A stretch of 64,000 nt of DNA from Roseateles saccharophilus (GTDB taxonomy: Bacteria > Pseudomonadota > Gammaproteobacteria > Burkholderiales > Burkholderiaceae_C): NCBI RefSeq assembly GCF_004342485.1, contig NZ_SMBU01000013.1, positions 1 to 64,000 of the forward strand. Reading direction: 5' to 3'. The notes below the pieces were generated by a model. It searched no databases and was not told the origin of the DNA. It saw nothing but the letters and a program-made list of their open reading frames with translations. The translations under genes and the position numbers were made by a program. This document shows, one piece after another, positions 29,984 through 39,852 of the stretch; the stretch's first letter is position 1; each line of letters starts with the position of its first letter.

Positions 29984-30252
29984 CCGCCCAGTTGCTTGCG
30001 GCGCTTGGCGAATTTGGCTTCGAGCTTGGCAATGACCTGGGCGGCGGGGATGGACACGCCTGTGCGCTCGTACTCGGCCAGGGATGCGTCGCAGCGCGCA
30101 GCGAAGTCGGTCTGAACGCGCCGGTACTCAACGGCGTTGCGCACGGCGACCTCGACAAAGTCGGCCAGCGTTTCGCCCGGGCGCAGCACCGCGTCGAGGC
30201 TGGCACGCAGTTCGCGCTCGACACGGACTTGGGGGATGACTGCGTCTTTCAT
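29980..30252 (-). CDS. YlcI/YnfO-like antitoxin of the broken toxin
   Basis: The 90-residue form starts at ATG 30252 (MKDAVIPQVRVERELRASLD); GTG 30276 is possible. The N-terminal strand VIPQVRVERELR and the helices after it look like a ribbon-helix-helix DNA-binding antitoxin. Its stop overlaps the toxin start (ATGA), a typical antitoxin-toxin pair arrangement. It could persist as a lone repressor if the toxin is dead. Confidence 0.7.
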   Translation of the reverse strand: MKDAVIPQVRVERELRASLDAVLRPGETLADFVEVAVRNAVEYRRVQTDFAARCDASLAEYERTGVSIPAAQVIAKLEAKFAKRRKQLGG

Positions 30253-30322
30253 GATCACATCGTCGTGCAAGTGCACTACGAATTCAATGCTCTCGCCGCG
30301 ACCGGCAGGTTGTGGCCGACAG

Positions 30323-30420
30323 CCACCTCACCGCGCACTCATCCCCATCGCCCGCTCCAGCGCCGCCGGATCGAACACCTGCCCGCCCTTGACCGTGCGC
30401 CAGACACGGCGGATTCCGCT
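30323..30420 (-). pseudogene. 98-bp duplicated 3' end of the amidohydrolase gene
   Basis: These bases match 31167-31264 with seven mismatches and no gap (about 93% identity). The copy includes the last 31 codons and stop of the amidohydrolase (ending AMGMSAR) plus five bases beyond. There is no upstream coding part. It lies in a 227-base gap between two toxin-antitoxin modules. Confidence 0.85.
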
Positions 30421-30479
30421 TACGCCCCCTGAAAGACGCTTGCCTGGCGCAAAAGTCTTCCCACGCGTTCAGCGCTGCC

Positions 30480-30794
30480 CTAAACGCCAGACAACACCGC
30501 ATCGATGGCCGATACCAGTGCGCTGGCCTGTGCCGCCACGTTGTCCACCGGGCGCCGCAGGGCCTTCGCTGGCAGGGGCGCCGCATAGTGGGCCAGCGCG
30601 CGCAGGCGCTTGCCCTTGACCGTGATGACGGGGCAAAGCGCGGTCGGCACCTTTTTCCCTTCGTCGAGCACGGCCAGCGGAATGGTCAGTCGCGTGGCCA
30701 GCGCATCGAGCAGGTCGCTCTGGATCACGACCACATAAGGTATGCCGTCGGCAGCGCTGTTGCTGGGGTTGGCGAAGACGTCGTACTGGGCCAT
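30480..30794 (-). CDS. ccdB: CcdB-family toxin
   Basis: The 104-residue protein starts MAQYDVFANPS and contains YVVVIQSDLLDALATRLTIPL and a C-terminal helix ending AIDAVLSGV. These match CcdB, whose last residues contact DNA gyrase (usual ending W-G-I; here S-G-V). The family poisons gyrase. It lies seven bases downstream of a Phd-like antitoxin rather than a classical CcdA. Confidence 0.88.
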   Translation of the reverse strand: MAQYDVFANPSNSAADGIPYVVVIQSDLLDALATRLTIPLAVLDEGKKVPTALCPVITVKGKRLRALAHYAAPLPAKALRRPVDNVAAQASALVSAIDAVLSGV

Positions 30795-30801
30795 CGGCCC
30801 C

Positions 30802-31071
30802 TCACCACGGCCGCAGGTCGGCGCCAGGAATGCCCTGCGTTTCGACGCGGGCGTTCTGGGCGGCGATCCAGTCGCCGAACTCGGCTTCGAAGGCCTTCTT
30901 GCGCGCAGCGCGGCTGGCCTTGTCCTGGCCGGCTTTCAGGGCCTGATATTGCTCGGCCGAGAGGATCACGGTATCGATCTGGCCGGCCTTCTCCACGAAC
31001 ACCGGCTCGCGCTTGGCCTGGGCGCAGAGACTTCCAAAACGGTTCTTGGCTTCGGTGGCGGTCACGCGCAT
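30802..31071 (-). CDS. Phd/YefM-type antitoxin paired with CcdB
   Basis: The 89-residue form starts at ATG 31071 after GAGGAG. The Phd fold is seen in MRVTATEAKNRFGSLCAQAK and EPVFVEKAGQIDTVILSAEQY. The C-terminal part (AARKKAFEAEFGDWIAAQNARVE) would wrap the toxin. The pairing of a Phd-type DNA-binding domain with a CcdB toxin shows how antitoxin modules are swapped. Confidence 0.85.
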   Translation of the reverse strand: MRVTATEAKNRFGSLCAQAKREPVFVEKAGQIDTVILSAEQYQALKAGQDKASRAARKKAFEAEFGDWIAAQNARVETQGIPGADLRPW

Positions 31072-31105
31072 GGCGGGCTCCTCGAACTGTTGGCGCAGAC
31101 GCGCG

Positions 31106-31123
31106 AATGGCCATTTTAGCCAT
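31106..31123. promoter_or_regulatory. Small palindromes upstream of the antitoxin, probable autoregulatory operator
   Basis: AATGGCCATT (31106-31115) is a perfect palindrome, and ATGGC (31107-31111) also pairs with GCCAT (31119-31123). They lie about 35-50 bases upstream of the antitoxin start. Phd-type antitoxins bind such short palindromes. Confidence 0.45.
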
Positions 31124-31166
31124 CCACTTGGCGCAGGGGCGACGGCACCCGCCCGAAGAAGTACCC

Positions 31167-31264
31167 CCACCTCACCGCGCCCCCATCCCCATCGCCCGCT
31201 CCAGCGCCGCCGGGTCGAACACCAGCCCGCCCTTGACCGTGCGCCAGACGCGGCGGATGTCGCT
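31167..31264. repeat. Parent copy of the 98-bp direct repeat
   Basis: This is the intact 3' end of the amidohydrolase gene, from five bases past its stop inward. With the copy at 30323-30420 it brackets the CcdB/Phd module as direct repeats about 750 bp apart. Confidence 0.85.
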
Positions 31265-33139
31265 CATCTGCCGCAGCGGGTCGCCGTCGACGAGGACCAT
31301 GTCGGCCAGCTTGCCCGGCACGATGCTGCCGCGGTCCTTCTCGACGCCGAGCACGCGGGCCGACGTCAGCGTCGCCATGCGCAGCACCTCGGCGTTGGGG
31401 ATGCCGGCCTGGGCATACAGCTCCAGCTCGCGGTGCAGGCTATAGCCGGCAAAACCGTCGCTGCCCGGCATGAGGGTGACGCCGCCGTCGTGCAGCATCT
31501 TCAGCATGCGCAGCAGGCCCGGCAGGGCTTGCGCGTAGGCGACCTCCTTGCCCGGCGGCACGGCCACGGCACCCGAAAGCTGGCGGCGCCGCACGACGGC
31601 CGGAAAGCGCGCCACCACCGGCCGCAGCGCCGGCGCCGCGCGGGCCGGCTCGCCGGAGTAGAGACCTTCGAGCACGACCATCGTCGGGTCCAGCACCGTG
31701 TGGTGGCGGCGCAGGAATTCGACGAATTCGGCGAAGCGCCCGTCGCCCAGGTCGAACTGCGCGAGCTTGTCGGCCAGCACCGTGTAGCGGTCGCGGCTGC
31801 GCGTGTCCTTCACCTCGTCGGCGAAGAAGTTCAGCAGGATGAAATTCAGGTGCTGGATCTCGTCGGCGCCGGCCTCGACGAAGGCGCGCGCGAAGGTGAA
31901 GGCCGGCACATGGCCGCTGACGCGCAGGCCGCGCTCATGCGCCCGGTCGGCCACGGCGGCGACCAGGGCCGGACTGAAGGACGAGTAGATCTTGACCTGG
32001 GCATAGCCGTGGTCGGCATACCAGTCCACCGCCGCGCGGGCCTTGTCGGCGGTGTCCACGCGCACATCGGTCGGCCCGGCCAGGGGCCCGATGCCTTCGA
32101 TGATGCCGGCCAGCGTCACGCGCGGGCCCAGCTCGGCGCCGCTGTCAAAGCGCTGCACGCGGGCCAGCATGGGCAGGTTGTCGTTGGCCATGTCGCGCGC
32201 GCTGGTCACGCCGGCGATCAGGTCGAACACGCCATCGACACCGCTGAAATGCTGGTGCACGTCCCACAGGCCCGGCAGCAGCAGCCGGCCCTTGGCCTCG
32301 ATGATTTCCGCATCGGGCGGCACGTCGAGCTCGGCATCGGGCTCGACGCGCACGATGCGCTCCCCGCGCATGAGCACGCTGACGCCTTCGCGCACGCCGA
32401 GGTCCACGGGGTCGAACAGGCGCGCACCGCGGATCAGCAGCGCACCCTGCGGCCGGTGGGCCTGCGACCTAGCGAGCGCCGCATGCCAGGCCTGGTCGGC
32501 GGTCTGCTGCTCGCGCTGCAGCTGGGCCAGCGCCGGCAGCAGGGGCGCTGGCAGCACCTCGAACCAGTCGTCGACGACGGCGGCCGTCTCGCCCTGCTCA
32601 TCCAGCCACACCGGCACCGGCGTGAACTCGATGCCGGCGATGCGATGGAGCGTCAGGCGGCGGCCGGCCGCCGCCACGCTAGTTTCACCGCCCTCCAGGC
32701 TGGCCTCGCCGGCCGGCAGCAGGGCCAGCCTGTGGCCCGGCGCCTTCAGCAGCGCGCGGGCCAGCACGCCCATGAACTCGGGCGGCGGGTTGGCGGGCAG
32801 ATAGAAGCCGGCGGCGGTCGTTTCGCCCACCTCGATGCGGTTCTTCCAGCGCGCCTTGCCGGCCGCGTCGCGCTCGAAGCTCTCGGTGAAGGGCACCTTC
32901 CAATAGTCGTTGCCGCCGGCCTCGTAGCGCGTCGGCAGGCCCTGGGCGTCGAGCTGCCAGCGCGCGTCGACGACGTCGCCACGGCCACGGTCGTTGAAGC
33001 TGTAGTGCGCCGCGGTGACGCCCTTCCCGGGCTGGCTGATCGCCTGCGCGCCGGCCTCGGTGCCGTGGATCTGCACGCGGTCCTCGCGGGCCGACACGCT
33101 GCCGCCGAGCAGCAGCATCGCGAATGCGAAGGCCTTCAT
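31172..33139 (-). CDS. Exported amidohydrolase (imidazolonepropionase/prolidase-like)
   Basis: The 655-residue protein has a short signal peptide (MKAFAFAMLLLGGSVSA). An N-terminal region of about 230 residues of unknown fold precedes the amidohydrolase domain. Metal and catalytic motifs are LWDVHQHFSG, VKIYSSF (Lys), SGHVPAF, IQHLNF and PGSDGFAG (Asp). Family members hydrolyse peptides, lactones or cyclic amides. The substrate is not readable. It overlaps the dipeptidase gene by four bases, so the pair may act together on peptides outside the cytoplasm. Its 3' end is duplicated downstream. Confidence 0.88.
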   Translation of the reverse strand: MKAFAFAMLLLGGSVSAREDRVQIHGTEAGAQAISQPGKGVTAAHYSFNDRGRGDVVDARWQLDAQGLPTRYEAGGNDYWKVPFTESFERDAAGKARWKNRIEVGETTAAGFYLPANPPPEFMGVLARALLKAPGHRLALLPAGEASLEGGETSVAAAGRRLTLHRIAGIEFTPVPVWLDEQGETAAVVDDWFEVLPAPLLPALAQLQREQQTADQAWHAALARSQAHRPQGALLIRGARLFDPVDLGVREGVSVLMRGERIVRVEPDAELDVPPDAEIIEAKGRLLLPGLWDVHQHFSGVDGVFDLIAGVTSARDMANDNLPMLARVQRFDSGAELGPRVTLAGIIEGIGPLAGPTDVRVDTADKARAAVDWYADHGYAQVKIYSSFSPALVAAVADRAHERGLRVSGHVPAFTFARAFVEAGADEIQHLNFILLNFFADEVKDTRSRDRYTVLADKLAQFDLGDGRFAEFVEFLRRHHTVLDPTMVVLEGLYSGEPARAAPALRPVVARFPAVVRRRQLSGAVAVPPGKEVAYAQALPGLLRMLKMLHDGGVTLMPGSDGFAGYSLHRELELYAQAGIPNAEVLRMATLTSARVLGVEKDRGSIVPGKLADMVLVDGDPLRQMSDIRRVWRTVKGGLVFDPAALERAMGMGAR

Positions 33140-34200
33140 GCCCAGGCCTCCTGCATCAGCCGGCGGAAGTTGCCGCCGAGGATCTTGTCGACGCGAGCCG
33201 CCGTGTGGCCGCGCGCCGCGAGCAGTTCGGCCAGGCGCTGGAACTGCGTCGGCCCGCAGAGGTCAGGCAGGAAGAGGCTGATGTCGGCCGACTCGCCCGG
33301 CGCGCCTATGCCCATCGTGCGGCGCAGCTCGGTCTCGGCCGCGAGCTGGGCGCGGTAGGCGGCCATGTCGTCGATGGCCGTCGTGCCGCCGTCGGTGCCG
33401 AGACCGACATGGTCCTCTCCGCAGACGGCGATCGCATGCTCCAGGTGGGCGATCAGGTCAGCCGCCAGCGGCTGGCCTTCGAGCCGCAGATAGGGCATGA
33501 AGTACAGGCCCACCACGCCGCCCTTGTCGGCCAGCAAGCGCAGCTCGGCGTCGCTCTTGTTGCGCGGGTGGTCGGCCACCGCGCGGCAGCCGGTGTGCGT
33601 GATGGCCAGCGGCCGGCGCGCGGCGCGCAGCGCGTCCAGGCAGGTCTTCTCGCTGCTGTGGCTGAGGTCGACGAGCACGCCCTCGGCCTGCAGCCGCTCG
33701 ACGACGGCGTGGCCGAAGCCGCTCAGGCCGCGGTCGTCCGCCACCGTCGCGCCGTCGCCGACGGCATTGCGGCCGTTGTAGGTCAGCTGGATGACGCGCA
33801 CGCCGAGGTTGGCGAACAGCGCGACGCGGTCCAGGCTGGTGCCCAGCATCTCGGTGTTCTGGAAGCCGTAGACGACGGCGATGCGGCCCGCGTCGCGCGT
33901 GGCGTCGAGGTCGGCCGCGGTGTGGGCCTTCAGCAGCGCGTCGGGCCGCGCGCGGATGAAGGCGTCCCAGGCGGCGATGTCGGCGACCGTTGCCTCGAAG
34001 GGCTCGGCGCTGCCGGCCACATGGCCGAGCGTGATGTTGACGGCCGTGAGGCCGGCCACGCGCGCATCGGCCAGCGAGCGCGCGTCGACGTTCTGGCCGC
34101 TGCTGCTGTAGGCCATGGCCTGGCGGTCGTCGCCATGGGATTCGAGCTGGCGGTTGGGGTTGTCGAGCACGCCCAGTGCGTTGATGACATGTCGTTTCAT
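33136..34200 (-). CDS. Membrane dipeptidase, peptidase family M19
   Basis: The 354-residue form starts at ATG 34200, preceded by GGAGGA. M19 motifs are GFQNTEMLG, VIQLTYNGRNAVGDG, LVDLSHSS, ITHTGCRAVADHPRNKSD and LGTDGG. The usual N-terminal D-G-H-N-D metal motif is not obvious, so the first metal site is unusual. There is no signal peptide. The family cleaves dipeptides with a zinc pair. It is divergent from the thiamine operon. Confidence 0.87.
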   Translation of the reverse strand: MKRHVINALGVLDNPNRQLESHGDDRQAMAYSSSGQNVDARSLADARVAGLTAVNITLGHVAGSAEPFEATVADIAAWDAFIRARPDALLKAHTAADLDATRDAGRIAVVYGFQNTEMLGTSLDRVALFANLGVRVIQLTYNGRNAVGDGATVADDRGLSGFGHAVVERLQAEGVLVDLSHSSEKTCLDALRAARRPLAITHTGCRAVADHPRNKSDAELRLLADKGGVVGLYFMPYLRLEGQPLAADLIAHLEHAIAVCGEDHVGLGTDGGTTAIDDMAAYRAQLAAETELRRTMGIGAPGESADISLFLPDLCGPTQFQRLAELLAARGHTAARVDKILGGNFRRLMQEAWA

Positions 34201-34234
34201 GCTGTCCTCCGCGGCCGCCGATTCTGGCCCGCGT

Positions 34235-34264
34235 TTGACAGCGCAGGGCAGCGGCCCGCACAAT
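34235..34264 (+). promoter_or_regulatory. Sigma-70 promoter of the thiamine operon
   Basis: TTGACA (34235-34240), an 18-bp spacer and CACAAT (34259-34264) are seen. Transcription would start just before the TPP riboswitch at about 34272. The -35 box is perfect. Confidence 0.7.
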
Positions 34265-34271
34265 CCGCCCC

Positions 34272-36345
<2,074 letters not shown>

Positions 36346-36347
36346 TC

Positions 36348-37346
36348 ATGCACATCGCCATTGCAGGCGCCGGCGTGATGGGCCGGCTGCTCGCCTGGCA
36401 GCTGGCGCGGGCCGGGCATCGCGTGCAGGTCGTCGACCCGGCGGCCGGCCCGACCGAGCCCGGCGCGGCCGGCTTCACGGCGGCCGGCATGCTGAGCCCG
36501 CTGGCCGAGCAGGAGCATGCCGAGCCCGAGGTCGCGGCCCTGGGCTGGCGCTCGCTGCAGCTGTGGCCGGCCATCGCCGCGGCGCTGGGCCGGCCCGAGC
36601 TGGTGCGCACCGAGGGCAGCCTGCTGCTGGCTCATGGCAGCGACGCGGGCGCCGCGCAGCGCGTGCTGGCCCGGTTGCCGGACAGCCTCGAACCGCTGGG
36701 CCGCGCCGAGCTGCAGGCACTGGAGCCGGCACTTGCGCCCGACCTCAAGGCCTGGCTGCTGCCCGGCGAGGGCCAGCTGCTGCCGCGCGAGATGCTCGCG
36801 GCGCTGGCCGAGCCGGCGGGCGGCGTGGGCTGGCGCTGGGGCCGCAGCGCCGTCGGCGTGCAGCCGCATGCGCTGCAGCTCGACGACGGCAGCCGCATCG
36901 ACGCCGACCTCGTCATCGACACCCGCGGCCTGGGCGCAAAGCTCGATTGTCCCGGGCTGCGCGGCGTGCGCGGCGAGGTCGTCTGGCTGCACGCGCCGGG
37001 CGTCGAGCTGCGCCGCCCCGTGCGCCTGCTGCACCCGCGCCACCGCGTCTACATCGTGCCGCGGCCGGGCGACCTCATCGTTGTCGGCGCGTCCGAGATC
37101 GAGAGCGAGGACCGCTCGCCGGTCAGCCTGCGCAGCGCCGTCGAGCTGATGGCCGCGGCCCACAGCGTGCTCCCCGGCCTGGCCGAGGCGCGCATCGTGC
37201 ATCTCGACGTCAACCTGCGCCCGGCCTTTGCGGATCACCGCCCGCGCATCGAACACCAGGCCGGCCTGCTGCGCATCAACGGCCTGTTCCGCCATGGCTG
37301 GCTGCTGGCACCGGCACTCGCCGAGGAAGCACTTCGGCATGTCTGA
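36348..37346 (+). CDS. thiO: Glycine oxidase
   Basis: The 332-residue flavoprotein starts with the FAD motif GAGVMGRLLAWQLARAGH. It contains AGMLSPLAEQE, typical of ThiO, and a C-terminal domain ending GLFRHGWLLAPALAEEAL. ThiO makes dehydroglycine for the thiazole ring. It starts two bases after thiC and its 3' end overlaps thiS by eight bases. Confidence 0.93.
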   Translation: MHIAIAGAGVMGRLLAWQLARAGHRVQVVDPAAGPTEPGAAGFTAAGMLSPLAEQEHAEPEVAALGWRSLQLWPAIAAALGRPELVRTEGSLLLAHGSDAGAAQRVLARLPDSLEPLGRAELQALEPALAPDLKAWLLPGEGQLLPREMLAALAEPAGGVGWRWGRSAVGVQPHALQLDDGSRIDADLVIDTRGLGAKLDCPGLRGVRGEVVWLHAPGVELRRPVRLLHPRHRVYIVPRPGDLIVVGASEIESEDRSPVSLRSAVELMAAAHSVLPGLAEARIVHLDVNLRPAFADHRPRIEHQAGLLRINGLFRHGWLLAPALAEEALRHV

Positions 37347-37542
37347 GTACACGCTCAACGGCCAGGCCCAGGCCTGGCGCGAAGGCCTCAGCGTGGCCGC
37401 GCTGCTGGCCGAGCTGGAGCGCGCACCCGACGCCGTCGCGACGGCCCTCAACGGCGCCTTCCTGCCGCGCGGGCGCCGCGAGGCCACGCTGATCCAGCCC
37501 GGCGACGCGCTGACGCTGATCCAACCCATCACAGGGGGATGA
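37339..37542 (+). CDS. thiS: ThiS sulfur-carrier protein
   Basis: The 67-residue ubiquitin-like protein ends in the required Gly-Gly (PITGG). The start ATG 37339 lies within the end of thiO. It contains [12 protein letters not shown] and [14 protein letters not shown]. The C-terminal thiocarboxylate donates sulfur to the thiazole. No ThiF is in the window. Confidence 0.95.
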   Translation: MSEYTLNGQAQAWREGLSVAALLAELERAPDAVATALNGAFLPRGRREATLIQPGDALTLIQPITGG

Positions 37543-37543
37543 C

Positions 37544-38332
37544 ATGACCTGGACCCTTTACGGCAAAACGCTCACGAGCCGCTTCCTGCTCGGCACGGCC
37601 GGCTACCCCTCGCCCGAGGTGCTGCGCCAGGCCGTGCGGGCCAGCGGCGCCCAGGTGCTAACCGTCGGCCTCAAGCGCACGCTGGCCGCGGCCGGCGACA
37701 ACGGCTTCGTCGCGGCCATCCGCGCGACGCTGAAGGAAACCGGCGGCCAGCTGCTGCCCAACACGGCCGGCTGCCGCACGGCGCGCGAAGCCGTCACGCT
37801 CGCGCAGATGGCGCGCGAGCTCTTCGACACGGCCTGGATCAAGCTCGAGGTCGTCGGCGACGAGTACACGCTGCAGCCTGACCCCTGGGAGCTGGTCACG
37901 GCCGCCGAACAGCTGGTGAAGGAAGGCTTCCAGGTCTTCCCCTACTGCACCGACGACCTCGTCACCTGCCGCCGCCTGCTCGACGCGGGCTGCGAGCTGC
38001 TGATGCCCTGGGGCGCGCCCATAGGCTCGGGCCAGGGACTCATCAACCCCTTCGCGCTGCGCACGCTGCGCGAGCGCCTGCCCGGCGTGCCGCTGATCGT
38101 CGACGCCGGCATCGGCGCGCCCTCGCACGCGGCCCAGGCCATGGAGCTGGGCTATGACGGCGTGCTGCTGAACTCCGCCGTGGCCCAGGCCGGCGACCCG
38201 GTGCGCATGGCCGCCGCCTTCGGCCAGGCCATCGCGGCCGGACGCCTGGGCTTCGAGGCCGGCGTGATGGCGCGCCAGGACATGGCCGTGGCCAGCACGC
38301 CGGTGGGCGGCCGGCCCTTCCTGATCGCATGA
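37544..38332 (+). CDS. thiG: Thiazole synthase
   Basis: The 262-residue TIM-barrel protein has the Schiff-base lysine K100 in WIKLEVVGD and the phosphate-binding end [11 protein letters not shown] and [12 protein letters not shown]. It combines DXP, dehydroglycine and ThiS sulfur. It begins one base after thiS and overlaps thiDE by four bases. Confidence 0.96.
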   Translation: MTWTLYGKTLTSRFLLGTAGYPSPEVLRQAVRASGAQVLTVGLKRTLAAAGDNGFVAAIRATLKETGGQLLPNTAGCRTAREAVTLAQMARELFDTAWIKLEVVGDEYTLQPDPWELVTAAEQLVKEGFQVFPYCTDDLVTCRRLLDAGCELLMPWGAPIGSGQGLINPFALRTLRERLPGVPLIVDAGIGAPSHAAQAMELGYDGVLLNSAVAQAGDPVRMAAAFGQAIAAGRLGFEAGVMARQDMAVASTPVGGRPFLIA

Positions 38333-39849
38333 CGATGATGAAGCCACCCGTCATCTGGAGTGTTGCCGGCCTGGACAGCGGCGGCGGCGCAGGCCTGTCG
38401 GCCGACCAGCGCGCGGCCGATGCTTTTGCAGTCCACCTCTGCCCCGTCGCCGCGGCGCTGACGGCGCAGAACAGCGTCGCCGTCGAGGCCGTCTTCCCCA
38501 CGCCGCCCGAGCAGCTCGACGCCCAGCTCGCCGCGCTCGCCAGCGACCTGCCGCCTGTCGCAATCAAGACCGGCCTGCTCGGCGGCGTCGAGCAGCTGCG
38601 CGTCGTCACGCGCTGGGTCGACCGGCTGCGCGAGCGGGCGCCCGTGGCCCTGGTTGTCGACCCGGTGCTGCGCGCGTCCACCGGCGCCAGCCTGGCCGAC
38701 GAAGCCCTGCTGCGTGCCTACCGCGAGGAGTTATTGCCGCGCGCGACGGTCATCACGCCCAACCGCCGCGAGGCCGCACGATTGGTGGGCGACGGCACCG
38801 CGCAAAGCCAGGCCAGGGCGCTGGGCGTCGAGAGCGTCTGCATCACCGGCGGCGACGAGGGCGACGCGCTGGCGCTGGACTGGCTGGCCAGCCCGCAGGC
38901 CAGCGGCTGGCTCGCGCTGCCGCGCCGCGAGGCGGCCAACAACCACGGCACCGGCTGCTGCTTCGCGACCGGCCTGGCCGCGGCGCTGGCGCGCGGCTTC
39001 GTCGCGGCCGATGCTGCCGTGCTGGCCAAGATGCTGACGACCTCGGGCCTCGCCGATGGCGCCGCGCCAGGTGCCGGTGCCGGGCCGGTGCGGCCGCGAG
39101 CCGACTTCATCCACGACGCGAGCCTGCTGCCCGCCCTCTTCGACCACGAGCCCGGCGCCTGGCCCGAGCGGCACAGCGGCGGCATCGCAGGCGTCTACGG
39201 CATCACCGACAGCGGCCACCATGCGGCCGAGCTGTTCGCGCAAGGCCTCGCGACCGTGCAGCTGCGCCTGAAGCGCGGCGATGCCGAGGCCGACTGGCCC
39301 GCGCGGCTGCACGCCGAGCTGAAACCGGCGCTCGCCGCCGCACAGCGCTGCGGCGCGACGCTGGTGCTGAACGACCACTGGCGCGAGGCGCTGGCGGCCG
39401 GCGTCGGCTTCATCCACCTCGGCCAGGAAGACCTGCTCGCGCTGGGCGAGGCCGAGCGCCACGAGCTGGCGGCCGCACGCTCACGCGGCCTGCGCCTGGG
39501 CCTGAGCTCGCACAGCCTGTGGGAGCTGGCCCGCGCCGCGGCCTGGGCACCGGACTACATCGCCTGCGGCCCGGTCTGGCCGACGCTGACCAAGGCCATG
39601 CCCTGGCGGGCCCAGGGGCTGGACAACCTCGCCTGGTGGGCCGCGATGGCGCCGGCGCCGGTCGTCGGCATCGGCGGCGTGCTGGCGCCCGAGCAGCTCG
39701 CGGCCATCGCCGCCGCGGGAGCAAGCGCGGGCTGCGTCGTGCGCGGGCTCAAAGTGATCGAGCCCGCGATCTGGCAACAGGCCTGGCGCGAAGGCCGGGC
39801 CAGCGCCAACGCTGCGGCCGCTGGCTGGCCGCACGCCAGCCTCGACTGA
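38329..39849 (+). CDS. thiDE: ThiD-ThiE fusion: HMP-P kinase and thiamine-phosphate synthase
   Basis: The 506-residue protein joins a ThiD domain (about 1-260: [43 protein letters not shown]) to a ThiE domain (about 285-490: [41 protein letters not shown]). The ThiD part has lost some usual length. The fusion would channel HMP-PP to condensation with the thiazole. It is the operon end and nearly abuts the convergent subtilase. Confidence 0.94.
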   Translation: MTMMKPPVIWSVAGLDSGGGAGLSADQRAADAFAVHLCPVAAALTAQNSVAVEAVFPTPPEQLDAQLAALASDLPPVAIKTGLLGGVEQLRVVTRWVDRLRERAPVALVVDPVLRASTGASLADEALLRAYREELLPRATVITPNRREAARLVGDGTAQSQARALGVESVCITGGDEGDALALDWLASPQASGWLALPRREAANNHGTGCCFATGLAAALARGFVAADAAVLAKMLTTSGLADGAAPGAGAGPVRPRADFIHDASLLPALFDHEPGAWPERHSGGIAGVYGITDSGHHAAELFAQGLATVQLRLKRGDAEADWPARLHAELKPALAAAQRCGATLVLNDHWREALAAGVGFIHLGQEDLLALGEAERHELAAARSRGLRLGLSSHSLWELARAAAWAPDYIACGPVWPTLTKAMPWRAQGLDNLAWWAAMAPAPVVGIGGVLAPEQLAAIAAAGASAGCVVRGLKVIEPAIWQQAWREGRASANAAAAGWPHASLD

Positions 39850-39852
39850 AGC

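Noticed and set aside
28620-30480. Integron cassette array with attC sites around the toxin-antitoxin genes
   Set aside because: No convincing core sites or paired attC-like repeats were found; palindromes present are short and dissimilar.
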